A DNA stretch of 30,028 bases from positions 1 to 30,028 of the forward strand of contig CAZKPB010000023.1 of the NCBI GenBank assembly GCA_964554535.1, given 5' to 3'. The DNA is from DMER64 sp964554535. GTDB lineage: Bacteria; Bacteroidota; Bacteroidia; Bacteroidales; UBA932. This document shows, in pieces, positions 1-8,300 of this stretch. Made by a program: the position numbers and the translations under genes. The notes under the pieces are model-generated. The model saw only the letters and a program-made list of their open reading frames with translations, did no database searches and was not told the DNA's origin. Positions within the stretch are counted from its first letter, which is position 1. Each line of letters opens with the position of its first letter.

Positions 1-104
1 ACAATTCACACTCCCGCCGCCTTCAGCTGCGCGGGGGCTGCTGCCGCCGGCGCGGTGTGGCTCTTTCAAGAGGGGGGAATGGGCCACTAGTTAGGTCACT
101 TCGC
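1..104. other. Unassigned window edge downstream of murF
   Basis: This G+C-rich stretch lies beyond the murF stop. One plus-strand frame is open from the window edge to a TAG at 88-90 and encodes an alanine-rich tail of 29 residues. Two other plus frames are also open for much of the region, so the frame cannot be chosen. It may be the 3' end of a gene convergent with murF. I recognise no domain. Confidence 0.25.
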
Positions 105-1475
105 TTACAGAATTTCTTTTAGCCGGGTGAGGTGCAAACTGTTGGATCCTTTGATAAGGAGGGTGTAGCCGCTCAAAGGGGTCTGCTTCAGGTGTTCCAT
201 AAGCGAGTCTACGTTGGGGAAGCAGTGGGCGGGCAAGGTGTGTTGCGGGGTACAGGCTTGCTGTCGGCCGCCGGCTTCTTGAGCCGCGCGGGTGAAGTTT
301 TCTCCCACCCAGAAGACTTGAGAGTTTGGGTGCTGTTGCACGAAGGAGTTTACCCGCTCTACTACGCGGGCGTGTTCGCTTTCGCTTGTGGTACCCAATT
401 CACGCATATCGCCAAGGATAAAGCATTTGGGGTTGTCTGCAGGGAGTTGTTCAAAACTGTCCAACGAGGCGGCCATGCTGGTTGGGTTGGCGTTATAGGC
501 GTCAACCACCAGGGTGTTGCGGTCGGTTTGAATCCATTGCGAACGGTTGTTGGTGGGTTGGTAGGCGGCTATGGCGGCGGCGGCGCGGGCGGGATCTACG
601 CCAAAGTGGCGGCCAACGGCCAGGGCCGCCAGGATGTTGTGGAGGTTGTATTGCCCTATCAGGTGGGTTTGGATGGGGGGGTAGCCGGCTATTTGGACTT
701 GCAGGGCTCCCTGGCTCCGGTCCCGGGTGCAGTTGACGCTTTGGCAGGAGATGCCGTAGGGTGTAAGGGGGTAGTTGGAATCTTCCGGGGTAACTCCCGC
801 ATCTTGGAGCATTTTATACAGCAGAGGCTCTTCCGTGTTGTAGAAGATGTGTCCGCCGTGTGTCACCAGGTGTTGGTACAGGGCGCCTTTGCAGGCCATC
901 ACTCCTTCTATGGAACCGAATCCTTCTAGATGGGCCTTGCCCACGTTGGTAATCAGGCCCAGGGTGGGCTGTACCAGGTCCACCAGTTGTGCAATTTCTT
1001 CGGGATGGCTGGCCCCCATTTCTATAAGACCAATCTGCGTTTGGTCGTCCAAGTGCAGCAGGCTCAGAGGTACCCCTATGTGGTTGTTGAGGTTGCCTTG
1101 TGTGGCGGTAACGCGGTAGGTGGTGGAAAGTACGGCGTATATCAACTCTTTGGTGGTGGTTTTTCCATTGGTGCCGGTAAGAGCAATAACAGGTATTGAC
1201 AAACTCCGACGATGCAGGGCGGCCAGTTGCTGCAGGGTGTCCAATACGTCCGGGACCCACAGCAGTTGCGGATGCGGGCTGTCTTTCCAGGCCGGGTTGT
1301 CCACCACGGCACAGGCCGCTCCCTTGGCTAATGCGTCAGCGGCAAAGTCGTTGGCGTCAAAGCGCTCTCCCTTGAGGGCAAAAAAGAGGCAACCCGGAGT
1401 GATTTGCCGGGTGTCGGTGCAAATGACGGGGTGTCGGCGGAAGATGGGGTACAGGGTATTGGGGGTGATGTCCAT
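105..1475 (-). CDS. murF: UDP-N-acetylmuramoyl-tripeptide--D-alanyl-D-alanine ligase
   Basis: MurF adds D-Ala-D-Ala to the UDP-MurNAc-tripeptide in the cytoplasm, the last soluble step of peptidoglycan precursor synthesis, using ATP. The 456-residue protein has the Mur ligase order: an N-terminal substrate domain with a TDTR motif near residue 20, a central ATPase domain with P-loop GTNGKTT at about 101-107, and a C-terminal domain with the VVDAYNANPTSM segment. I chose the ATG at 1475 rather than an in-frame ATG at 1544. The upstream one lies inside the tRNA terminator, while 1475 follows a -7 box (TATCTTTG, minus strand, 1497-1504) and gives the usual family N terminus. The gene is complete and is read in the same direction as the upstream tRNA-His but is separated from it by the terminator. 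Confidence 0.95.
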   Translation of the reverse strand: MDITPNTLYPIFRRHPVICTDTRQITPGCLFFALKGERFDANDFAADALAKGAACAVVDNPAWKDSPHPQLLWVPDVLDTLQQLAALHRRSLSIPVIALTGTNGKTTTKELIYAVLSTTYRVTATQGNLNNHIGVPLSLLHLDDQTQIGLIEMGASHPEEIAQLVDLVQPTLGLITNVGKAHLEGFGSIEGVMACKGALYQHLVTHGGHIFYNTEEPLLYKMLQDAGVTPEDSNYPLTPYGISCQSVNCTRDRSQGALQVQIAGYPPIQTHLIGQYNLHNILAALAVGRHFGVDPARAAAAIAAYQPTNNRSQWIQTDRNTLVVDAYNANPTSMAASLDSFEQLPADNPKCFILGDMRELGTTSESEHARVVERVNSFVQQHPNSQVFWVGENFTRAAQEAGGRQQACTPQHTLPAHCFPNVDSLMEHLKQTPLSGYTLLIKGSNSLHLTRLKEIL

Positions 1476-1496
1476 AGCGTTGGTGAATAGTTCTTG

Positions 1497-1504
1497 CAAA
1501 GATA
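1497..1504 (-). promoter_or_regulatory. Putative -7 box of murF
   Basis: The minus strand reads TATCTTTG, matching the Bacteroidota -7 consensus TAnnTTTG, 21 bases before the murF ATG. I find no TTTG at the expected 19-base spacing upstream, so the -33 half is weak. Confidence 0.5.
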
Positions 1505-1526
1505 GTAATCCCGGGGGATGCATCAT

Positions 1527-1552
1527 AAAAAAGTCCGGAAGCATTTCCGGAC
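1527..1552 (-). terminator. Rho-independent terminator after tRNA-His
   Basis: Perfect inverted repeat of 8 bases (1533-1540 and 1545-1552) with a 4-base loop, followed on the minus strand by six T residues (1527-1532). It starts 7 bases beyond the 3' end of the tRNA and ends before the murF promoter, so it should end the tRNA transcript and isolate murF. Confidence 0.85.
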
Positions 1553-1559
1553 TGACAAG

Positions 1560-1634
1560 GGTGAAAGATGGGATTCGAACCCACGACCTCTAGAGCCACA
1601 ATCTAGCGCTCTAACCAACTGAGCTACGATCACC
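1560..1634 (-). tRNA. tRNA-His (GTG anticodon)
   Basis: The minus strand folds as a cloverleaf with a D arm, an anticodon stem CTAGA/TCTAG enclosing loop TTGTGGC (anticodon GTG, histidine), and a T arm with loop TTCGAAT. A G lies at position -1 (base 1634) opposite C73 (base 1560), the identity pair of tRNA-His. CCA is not encoded. The acceptor stem appears to carry two adjacent non-pairs (U5/U68 and C6/U67). The gene has a perfect promoter upstream and an intrinsic terminator downstream, so it is a single-gene unit. Confidence 0.93.
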
Positions 1635-1647
1635 GTTTTAAGGACTG

Positions 1648-1678
1648 CAAAAGTACAACAAATATTTAGATAGGCAAA
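1648..1678 (-). promoter_or_regulatory. Promoter of tRNA-His
   Basis: On the minus strand TTTG (1675-1678) is followed after exactly 19 bases by TACTTTTG (1648-1655). This matches the Bacteroidota sigma-ABfr consensus TTTG, 19-21 bp, TAnnTTTG. Transcription would start a few bases before the tRNA 5' end. The -33 element lies in the last codons of the upstream radical SAM gene. Confidence 0.8.
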
Positions 1679-2601
1679 AATTTTGCGCCCTGCCTTGTTT
1701 GCCGCGCTTCCAGCCGCTCATCCAGCCGCCGCAGAATCTCTACGTTGCGTATAAGGCCCCAGGGGGTGGCGTTTACAAAACGAGGCGGTACTTCGCCTAC
1801 AATGCGTTCTATATAGATGTCTTGGCGCAGGCGCTCCAGAAAATCCACCACAAAATCCAGGTATTGGTCCAGGGTAAAGGTTACAAACCGATCGGGGTAT
1901 TGCGCAAATTCCTGTTCCATGGCGGTGCCGCGCACTATCTGTAGCTGATGCAGTTTCAGTCCGGTAATGGGAAGTGCCGACAGCAGAGACGCCTCGGCAA
2001 GCATCTGTTCCCGGCTTTCCGTGGGCAGTCCCAGTATGAGGTGTGCCGTGGTATGCAGGCCTCTGGCGGCGGCTTGGGTGATGGCCCGTTGCGCCTGCTC
2101 AAAGGTGTGGCCGCGGTGAATATGGTCCAATGTGGCGTTGTAGCACGATTCCACCCCGAATTCCAGCAGGATGATTTTCTCCCGGGCCAGAGAGGCCAGG
2201 TAATCCAGTTTGGCTTCATCTACGCAGTCGGGCCGTGTACCAATGACCAGGCCGGCAATGCGCGGGTCTTCAAGAGCCGGCCGGTAAATTTGTTTGAGTT
2301 GTTCCAGCGGGGCGTGGGTATTGGAATACGGCTGAAAATAGGCCAGATAGCCTCCCGCCCGGCGGTAGCGGACTTTGTGGAAGGCAATGCCCTCGTCAAT
2401 CTGTTGCGTGATGCTTTTGTCCGGGGTGCTGTAGGACGGATGGAAGGCCGCGTTGTCGCAATAGGTGCAACCTCCCAAGCCCACGGTGCCGTCGCGGTTG
2501 GGGCAGGAAAAGCCGGCATCCACCACCACTTTCTGCAGGCGGGTGCCGTATTGTTGCATAAAATAGCCGGTAAAGGCGTGATAACGTTTGTTTTCTGCCA
2601 T
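1666..2601 (-). CDS. Radical SAM protein, TIGR01212/YhcC family
   Basis: A 311-residue radical SAM enzyme. The cluster-binding cysteines are Cys33, Cys45 and Cys48, in the CPNRDG...GGCTYC arrangement typical of the TIGR01212 family (E. coli YhcC, B. subtilis YtqA) rather than the standard CxxxCxxC. Family features that follow are the TRPDC segment, ELGVES-like LEFGVES and a C-terminal region with LKLHQLQIVRGT. Members bind a 4Fe-4S cluster and SAM; the substrate is not established to my knowledge, and a role in RNA or small-molecule modification is only a guess. It is divergent from the NlpC/P60 gene, with a 68-base shared upstream region, and a minus-strand -7 box lies at 2627-2634. Length is normal for the family. 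Confidence 0.9.
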   Translation of the reverse strand: MAENKRYHAFTGYFMQQYGTRLQKVVVDAGFSCPNRDGTVGLGGCTYCDNAAFHPSYSTPDKSITQQIDEGIAFHKVRYRRAGGYLAYFQPYSNTHAPLEQLKQIYRPALEDPRIAGLVIGTRPDCVDEAKLDYLASLAREKIILLEFGVESCYNATLDHIHRGHTFEQAQRAITQAAARGLHTTAHLILGLPTESREQMLAEASLLSALPITGLKLHQLQIVRGTAMEQEFAQYPDRFVTFTLDQYLDFVVDFLERLRQDIYIERIVGEVPPRFVNATPWGLIRNVEILRRLDERLEARQTRQGAKFLPI

Positions 2602-2626
2602 AGCGCGTTTGGCTGCGGGTGTGCTG

Positions 2627-2634
2627 CAAAGATA
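2627..2634 (-). promoter_or_regulatory. Putative -7 box of the radical SAM gene
   Basis: The minus strand reads TATCTTTG, 25 bases before the start codon at 2601. No clear -33 element is seen. It is back to back with the box of the divergent gene at 2655-2662. Confidence 0.5.
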
Positions 2635-2654
2635 GGAAGATGTGTAGTTTTTTG

Positions 2655-2662
2655 TACCTTTG
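2655..2662 (+). promoter_or_regulatory. Putative -7 box of the NlpC/P60 operon
   Basis: TACCTTTG lies only 7 bases before the ATG at 2670. If used, the transcript would have almost no leader. The box itself interrupts the longer upstream reading frame, which supports 2670 as the start. Confidence 0.5.
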
Positions 2663-2669
2663 CCACACT

Positions 2670-3869
2670 ATGTACAAATACTTTCTCCCCCTCCTTGCCG
2701 TTTTGGCATTGTGCGGCTGTGGCGGTAATAAAAAACTGCAGCAGTTGGAAACCATCTCGCAACAGATGCAGTTGGCCTTTGCCCCCGACTCGCGCGAGAA
2801 AGTGTATGAAGTGTCTTTTGTCCCCGACAAAAAGCACCGGACTTATATTGCCAAAGGGGTCACCACAGAGGCCGAGGCCATAGCCGGAGTGGAAGCTGCT
2901 GCACGGGCCCAGGGTCTGCCGTTGACAGACAGCATAGTCCTTTTGCCCGACGTCACAGCCCTGGACGGAAAGACCCGCGGGGTCACCGCTTTCAGCGTGG
3001 CCACCTTGCGCTACCAACCCGACTATGCGGCCGAACAGGCTACCCAGACGCTTATGGGGATGCCGTTGCAGGTACTGGAAAAAAACGACAGCTGGACCCG
3101 TGTGGTCACTCTGGAAGGTTACGTGGCATGGGTTCCTGCATTGAGCGTGGTATATATGACGGACCGGGAGTTTGAAGCTTGGCAGCAGGTCCCCAAGGTG
3201 ATTGTGACGGCTTATCAGACCTTGTTTCGGGAAGAAGCCCTGCCCGGGGCGCAGGTAGTGGCGGACGGGATAATGGGCAACGTGGTGGAGCTTTTGGAAA
3301 AGACGCCTCTGTATTACCGGGTGAAATTACCCAACGGCACACCGGCCTGGCTCTCACGCTTGGACGCCGAACCTTTTGACCAATGGGTGGAATCGCGCTA
3401 CCCGTCTGAAGACAGTATTATAGGCACCGCTTTTAAGTTTGTGGGCTTTCCCTACCAGTGGGCGGGAACTTCCGTAAAGGCAATGGACTGCAGCGGTTTT
3501 ACCAAGACGGTGTATTTTCTCAATGGGATCATTCTGTTAAGGGACGCCTCGCAGCAGGCCCGTATGGGGGAGCCGGTGGACATCAGTCAGGGCTGGCAAA
3601 ATCTGCGTACCGGAGACCTGATTTTCTTTGGTCGAAAAGATACTCCCGAGCGTAAAGGAAATGTAACCCATGTGGGTATATATATAGGTGACGGACGTTT
3701 TATTCACTCGGCCTCTTACGTGAGGGTGAATTCTCTGGATCCCATAAGCTCCGTGTACTATGAAGGCTCTCCGCGGCTGGTAAAGGCCGTGCGCATTTTG
3801 TCGCACGTGGACGACGGGACGGGAGCGGTTTCCGTGACGGCGCATCCCTGGTATGGCTTGGCTCAATAA
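2670..3869 (+). CDS. Lipoprotein NlpC/P60 peptidase (YkfC-like)
   Basis: A 399-residue lipoprotein. It has a type II signal peptide with predicted lipidated Cys17 (LCGC), two SH3b-like regions (about 130-255) and a C-terminal NlpC/P60 domain (about 265-390). The catalytic residues are visible: Cys274 (DCSGFT), His334 (THVGIYIG) and His346 (FIHSAS). The layout matches YkfC-type gamma-D-glutamyl-L-diamino acid endopeptidases, which cut L-Ala-gamma-D-Glu from muropeptides. It is followed after 8 bases by an L-Ala-D/L-Glu epimerase, which acts on exactly that product. I reject an in-frame ATG at 2619 because only the start at 2670 gives a lipoprotein signal and it follows a -7 box. Confidence 0.9.
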   Translation: MYKYFLPLLAVLALCGCGGNKKLQQLETISQQMQLAFAPDSREKVYEVSFVPDKKHRTYIAKGVTTEAEAIAGVEAAARAQGLPLTDSIVLLPDVTALDGKTRGVTAFSVATLRYQPDYAAEQATQTLMGMPLQVLEKNDSWTRVVTLEGYVAWVPALSVVYMTDREFEAWQQVPKVIVTAYQTLFREEALPGAQVVADGIMGNVVELLEKTPLYYRVKLPNGTPAWLSRLDAEPFDQWVESRYPSEDSIIGTAFKFVGFPYQWAGTSVKAMDCSGFTKTVYFLNGIILLRDASQQARMGEPVDISQGWQNLRTGDLIFFGRKDTPERKGNVTHVGIYIGDGRFIHSASYVRVNSLDPISSVYYEGSPRLVKAVRILSHVDDGTGAVSVTAHPWYGLAQ

Positions 3870-3877
3870 AAGATATT

Positions 3878-5068
3878 ATGGACACTTCCAGACGAAATTT
3901 CTTAAAGACATCGGCAGCCCTGGCGGCGGCCGTGGCGGTGGGTTCTCCGGCGCATCTGTTTTCTTCTCCTCCGCATAAGGGCGTTTTGGCGCGAGGCGCC
4001 AAAGGTTCCAACAAAATGGAATTGACCTTTGAACCGTTTGAGGCCCGTATGAAACACGTGTTCACCGTGTCCAATTTTTCACGTTCCACCACGCCCATTG
4101 TCCTTACCAAAATCACTTACGACGGGTATACCGGTTACGGAGAAGCGTCTATGCCTCCTTATTTGGGAGAAACGTCCAACTCGGTAATGGATTTTCTGAA
4201 ACGTGTAGATTTGAGCCGGTTTTCCTCTCCCTTCCAACTGGAAGAGATTCTCACCTACGTGGACAATCTGGCCACCAACAATACGGCGGCCAAGTGTGCG
4301 GTGGATATTGCGTTGCACGACCTGGTAGGAAAAATCATGGGACAGCCCTGGTGGAAAATCTGGGGATGGACCAATCAGAACCTGCCCAGCACCAGCGTCA
4401 CGGTGGGGCTTACCTATGTGGACGATGACGCGTCAAAGGGAGTGGATATAGAGCAGGTGAAAGAAAAAACGCGCGAATGTCTGCCTTACAATCTGATTAA
4501 AGTCAAACTGGGCAACACGGAGCTGACCGACCGCACCATGATAGAAACCATCCGCCAAGTAACGGATCTGCCCATTGTGGTGGACGCCAACCAGGGATGG
4601 CCCAATAAAACCCACGCCTTGAAGATGATTGAGTGGCTGGCCACCAAAGGGGTCGAGATGGTGGAACAGCCTATGTCCAAGTTGTATCTGGACGATGCGG
4701 CCTGGCTACGCGAGCGCAGTCCGCTGCCCCTTATTGCCGATGAGGCCTGCCAGCGGCTGGGCGATATGGCAAAACTCAAGGGCGTGTACGACGGCATCAA
4801 TATTAAACTGATGAAGTGTACCGGTATGCGCGAAGCCCATAAAATGATTACCTTAGCCCGCGCATTGCATTTGCGGGTCATGATGGGCTGTATGACCGAA
4901 ACGTCGGTGGCCATATCGGCCGCCGCCCAGTTTGCCAGCCAACTGGAATGGGCGGATTTGGATGGTAATTGGCTGATTGCCAACGACTGTTTTACCGGCA
5001 TGCAGGTAGTGGACGGCCACATTACTTTGGAAGACAAGCCCGGCATTGGGGTTACCCCGCTGGCATAG
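3878..5068 (+). CDS. Tat-exported L-Ala-D/L-Glu (dipeptide) epimerase
   Basis: An enolase-superfamily protein of 396 residues with both the N-terminal capping domain and the barrel. It shows the muconate-lactonizing/dipeptide-epimerase residues: KVK at 208-210, metal ligands Asp236, Glu263 and Asp288, and the opposite base Lys310. The family converts L-Ala-D-Glu from peptidoglycan to L-Ala-L-Glu, which peptidases can then use. The N terminus carries a twin-arginine motif (SRRNFLK, residues 4-10) followed by an Ala-rich hydrophobic stretch, so it should be exported folded by the Tat system to the periplasm. It sits 8 bases behind the NlpC/P60 lipoprotein gene. Substrate is inferred from family and neighbour. 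Confidence 0.9.
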   Translation: MDTSRRNFLKTSAALAAAVAVGSPAHLFSSPPHKGVLARGAKGSNKMELTFEPFEARMKHVFTVSNFSRSTTPIVLTKITYDGYTGYGEASMPPYLGETSNSVMDFLKRVDLSRFSSPFQLEEILTYVDNLATNNTAAKCAVDIALHDLVGKIMGQPWWKIWGWTNQNLPSTSVTVGLTYVDDDASKGVDIEQVKEKTRECLPYNLIKVKLGNTELTDRTMIETIRQVTDLPIVVDANQGWPNKTHALKMIEWLATKGVEMVEQPMSKLYLDDAAWLRERSPLPLIADEACQRLGDMAKLKGVYDGINIKLMKCTGMREAHKMITLARALHLRVMMGCMTETSVAISAAAQFASQLEWADLDGNWLIANDCFTGMQVVDGHITLEDKPGIGVTPLA

Positions 5069-5071
5069 ATA

Positions 5072-5079
5072 TACATTTG
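5072..5079 (+). promoter_or_regulatory. Putative -7 box of the small-protein/metH/metF operon
   Basis: TACATTTG lies 26 bases before the ATG at 5106. A TTG occurs 23 bases upstream (5046-5048), slightly too far for the usual spacing. No riboswitch is seen in this short leader. Confidence 0.45.
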
Positions 5080-5105
5080 ATAACAACTAAACTAATTTTA
5101 GTATT

Positions 5106-5381
5106 ATGGCAAATAATTTAAGAACGCTAAAGAAAGACATTGATTTTTTAATTGACCAGGTGATTTCGGAGTGCTGTACCTTTATGTACATGAATCCCAA
5201 CAAGAAACAAGAGGAAGCCATTGCTCTTATAAATGAAGCGATAGATTTGAGGACTACTATGATCAACCGCGTGAACAACGTGCAGGACAATCCGGTAAAA
5301 CCTTACTTCAATCAGGTGAAACAGGATCTTATCAAAGAAGTGGACGCTTTATTCACTAAGATAAGTGACTTTGCAAAATAA
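5106..5381 (+). CDS. Small conserved-looking helical protein
   Basis: A 91-residue cytoplasmic protein without signal peptide or membrane segment. It is rich in charged residues and predicted mostly alpha-helical, with a CC pair near residue 23 and a MYMNPNKKQ turn. It has its own -7 box upstream and overlaps the metH start by 17 bases, so the two may be translationally coupled. It has the look of a small Bacteroidales protein of unknown function, but I cannot assign a family. Codon use and a clean start and stop between two real genes support it as genuine. Confidence 0.75.
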   Translation: MANNLRTLKKDIDFLIDQVISECCTFMYMNPNKKQEEAIALINEAIDLRTTMINRVNNVQDNPVKPYFNQVKQDLIKEVDALFTKISDFAK

Positions 5382-8300
5382 TGCACTCTTACGGCTTGCC
5401 GCCAAAAGAGTAGTGTTGTTGGACGGGGCTATGGGCACTATGATTCAGCGCCGTAGCCCCTCTTTTCCTTCCGGGATGGAGGGAAACAACGATATTCTGG
5501 TTCTTACTCAACCTGCTGTCATTCAAGATATTCACAAAGAATACGTGGCGGCCGGTGCAGACATCATTACCACCAATACCTTTAATGCCAACCGCATATC
5601 TCAACAGGATTACGGCTGTGCAGACAAAGTAACCCAAATGAACCTGGCGGCGGCCCGGCTGGCGCGCGCCTCGGGAGCCCGTTTTGTGGCCGGTTCCATA
5701 GGCCCCACCAATAAATCGGCCGGTATTTCTCCCAATGTGAACGACCCGGGCTTGCGGGCGGTCACGTTTTCCCAACTGCTGGCGTCCTATAAAGAACAGG
5801 CCCTTGCTTTGGCCGAGGGTGGAGTGGACGTGTTTTTGATAGAAACAGCCTTTGACACCCTTAACGTAAAGGCAGCCCTTATGGCGGTACAGCAGGTGGC
5901 CCCGCAGGTGGGCGTAATGCTCTCGGCCACGGTGGCCGATGCCGGAGGGCGTATTCTCAGCGGCCAGACGCTGGAAGCGTTTTTGATATCGGTGCAGCAC
6001 GCCCCGCTGTTAAGCATAGGGCTCAACTGCTCTTTTGGGGCCGATAAAATGTTGCCGTTTATTCATACTTTTTCTCAAAAGGCGCCTTTTCTGGTGAGCG
6101 CACACCCCAACGCCGGTCTGCCCGACATGTACGGGGCCTACAGCCAGACGCCCGAAAAAATGGCGCTGGCCCTGCAACCTTATATTGAGCGGCAGCTGGT
6201 GAATGTGGTGGGCGGCTGTTGCGGAACCACTCCGCAGCATATTGAAGCCATTGCCCAAATGGTACATAGCTCGCAGGCTCCGGTACGTACGGTGCCCAAA
6301 CCTTCCTCCCTGCCGTCTTTCAGCGGCCTGGAAGCCCTGGTGCCGCAACCTCCCATATCTTTCATGCAAGTGGGAGAACGGACCAATGTGGCGGGGAGCC
6401 GTAAATTTGCCCGCCTGATCAAAGAAGAAAATTACGTGGAAGCCCTTGAGATAGCCCGCCGGATGGTGGACGACGGGGCCCATATCATTGATATCAATAT
6501 GGATGATCCGCTGCTGGACGCCCCGCAGGCCATGCGGCAATTTGTGCTTCGGCTTGCCGGGGAACCTGAAATTGCCAAAGTGCCGCTGATGCTGGATTCC
6601 AGCCGCTGGGACGTATTGGAGGCGGCCTTGCAGTGTGTGCAGGGAAAGAGTATAGTCAATTCCATAAGCCTAAAGGAAGGGGAAACCGTTTTTCTGCAGC
6701 GTGCCCGCCTGATACGCCAATACGGGGCGGCCGCCGTGGTCATGGCCTTTGACGAGCAGGGGCAGGCCACCACTTACCAAAGACGCATAGAAATCTGCAC
6801 GCGGGCCTACCGTCTGTTGACGCAGCAGGCCTGTTACTTGCCGCAGGATATCATTTTTGACCCCAATGTGTTGACGGTGGCTACCGGTATGGATGCCCAC
6901 CGTCATTTTGCCGTGGACTTCATAGAAACGGTACGCTATATAAAGGCCAACCTGCCGGGCGCTTTGGTGAGCGGCGGGGTGAGCAACCTGTCTTTTGCCT
7001 TCCGCGGCAACGACACCGTACGTGAGGCTATGCACACCGTGTTTTTGTACCACGCCTTGCAGGCCGGCCTGGATATGGCCATAGTAAAACCCGGGACCCG
7101 GGGCGGGTACGAGGACATAGAGCCGTCTTTGCGCCGCGCCGTGGAAGACGTGATTCTGGATACCGATGCCGATGCCACCTCCCGTCTGGTGGAAGAAGCC
7201 GGACGAGTACTGACCCTGGGAGCCGCGGTCGGGGAGGCCGAGCGCGAGCAATGGCGCACACTGCCCGCCCGTGAGCGACTGTCCTACGCCCTGCAGCACG
7301 GTATAGAAAAATACCTTGAAGAAGATCTGGCGGCCCTGGAGCAAAAGGAAGCCCCCACCGCTCTGGCCGTTGTGGAAGGCCCGTTGATGGAAGGAATGAA
7401 CCGCGTGGGCAAACTCTTTGGCGAGGGTAAAATGTTTTTGCCGCAAGTAGTCAAAACCGCCCGGGTGATGAAGGCTGCCGTGGCCTGTCTGCAACCGCGT
7501 ATGGAGGCCGAGAAAGCCGTTGCAGCGGCGCAAGGGCGGTCTGCCCGTACCCTGTGCGGGGTGATAGCCACCGTCAAGGGCGACGTGCACGACATTGGCA
7601 AGAACCTGGTGACGGTGGTGATGGAATGCAACCACTACACCCTCATAGATCTGGGCGTTATGGTGCCGGCACAGGATATTGTGGCGGCCGTGCAGTCGCA
7701 CGGGGCCCGTTTTGTCTGCCTGAGCGGTCTTATCACCCCTTCGCTCGAGGAAATGATTCATACGGCCCGGGCCCTACAAGAAGCCGGCATTGACGTGCCG
7801 CTGCTCATTGGGGGAGCTACCACCTCGGAAGCATTCATAGCGTTGCGCATTGCCCCGGTGTATGACGGATTGGTGCTGTATTGCGCCGATGCCTCGAGCA
7901 ATGTCACCCTGCTTTCCCGTCTGTTTGCCGAGGACGCAGCTATAAGTGCGGCTTTTGTGGCACAGGTGCGTCAGCACCAGCAGCAACTGCGTGAGGAATA
8001 TGCCCGCGAGCAAGCCGCCCGTGAGGCTGCCCGTGCAGTCACCGCCGCCTCGTCTGCCTGTCCGTGTTGTGGAGGGGTCCACCCGTTGCCGCCCCCCGTA
8101 CTGCATCCGCCTTTCTACGACGTCCGTCCGTTTGAGGTGCTGTTTGAAACGTTGCGCGACAAGATCAACTGGAACGCCCTGTTGCGTGCCTGGGAAGTAC
8201 ACCCGGCCCAAATGATGGGTAAAGACGGCGCCCTGGCGCACGAAGAGGCCACCGCGCTGATAGAAGATGCCCAAACACTACTGCAACGGCTGTGTGCGGG

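Noticed and set aside
5082..5105. SAM or cobalamin riboswitch in front of metH
   Set aside because: Leader before the small gene is only about 25 bases and contains no B12 box or SAM-box pattern.
6670..7761. 363-codon minus-strand frame
   Set aside because: Shadow of metH; low-complexity His/Gly-rich translation typical of antisense frames in G+C-rich genes.
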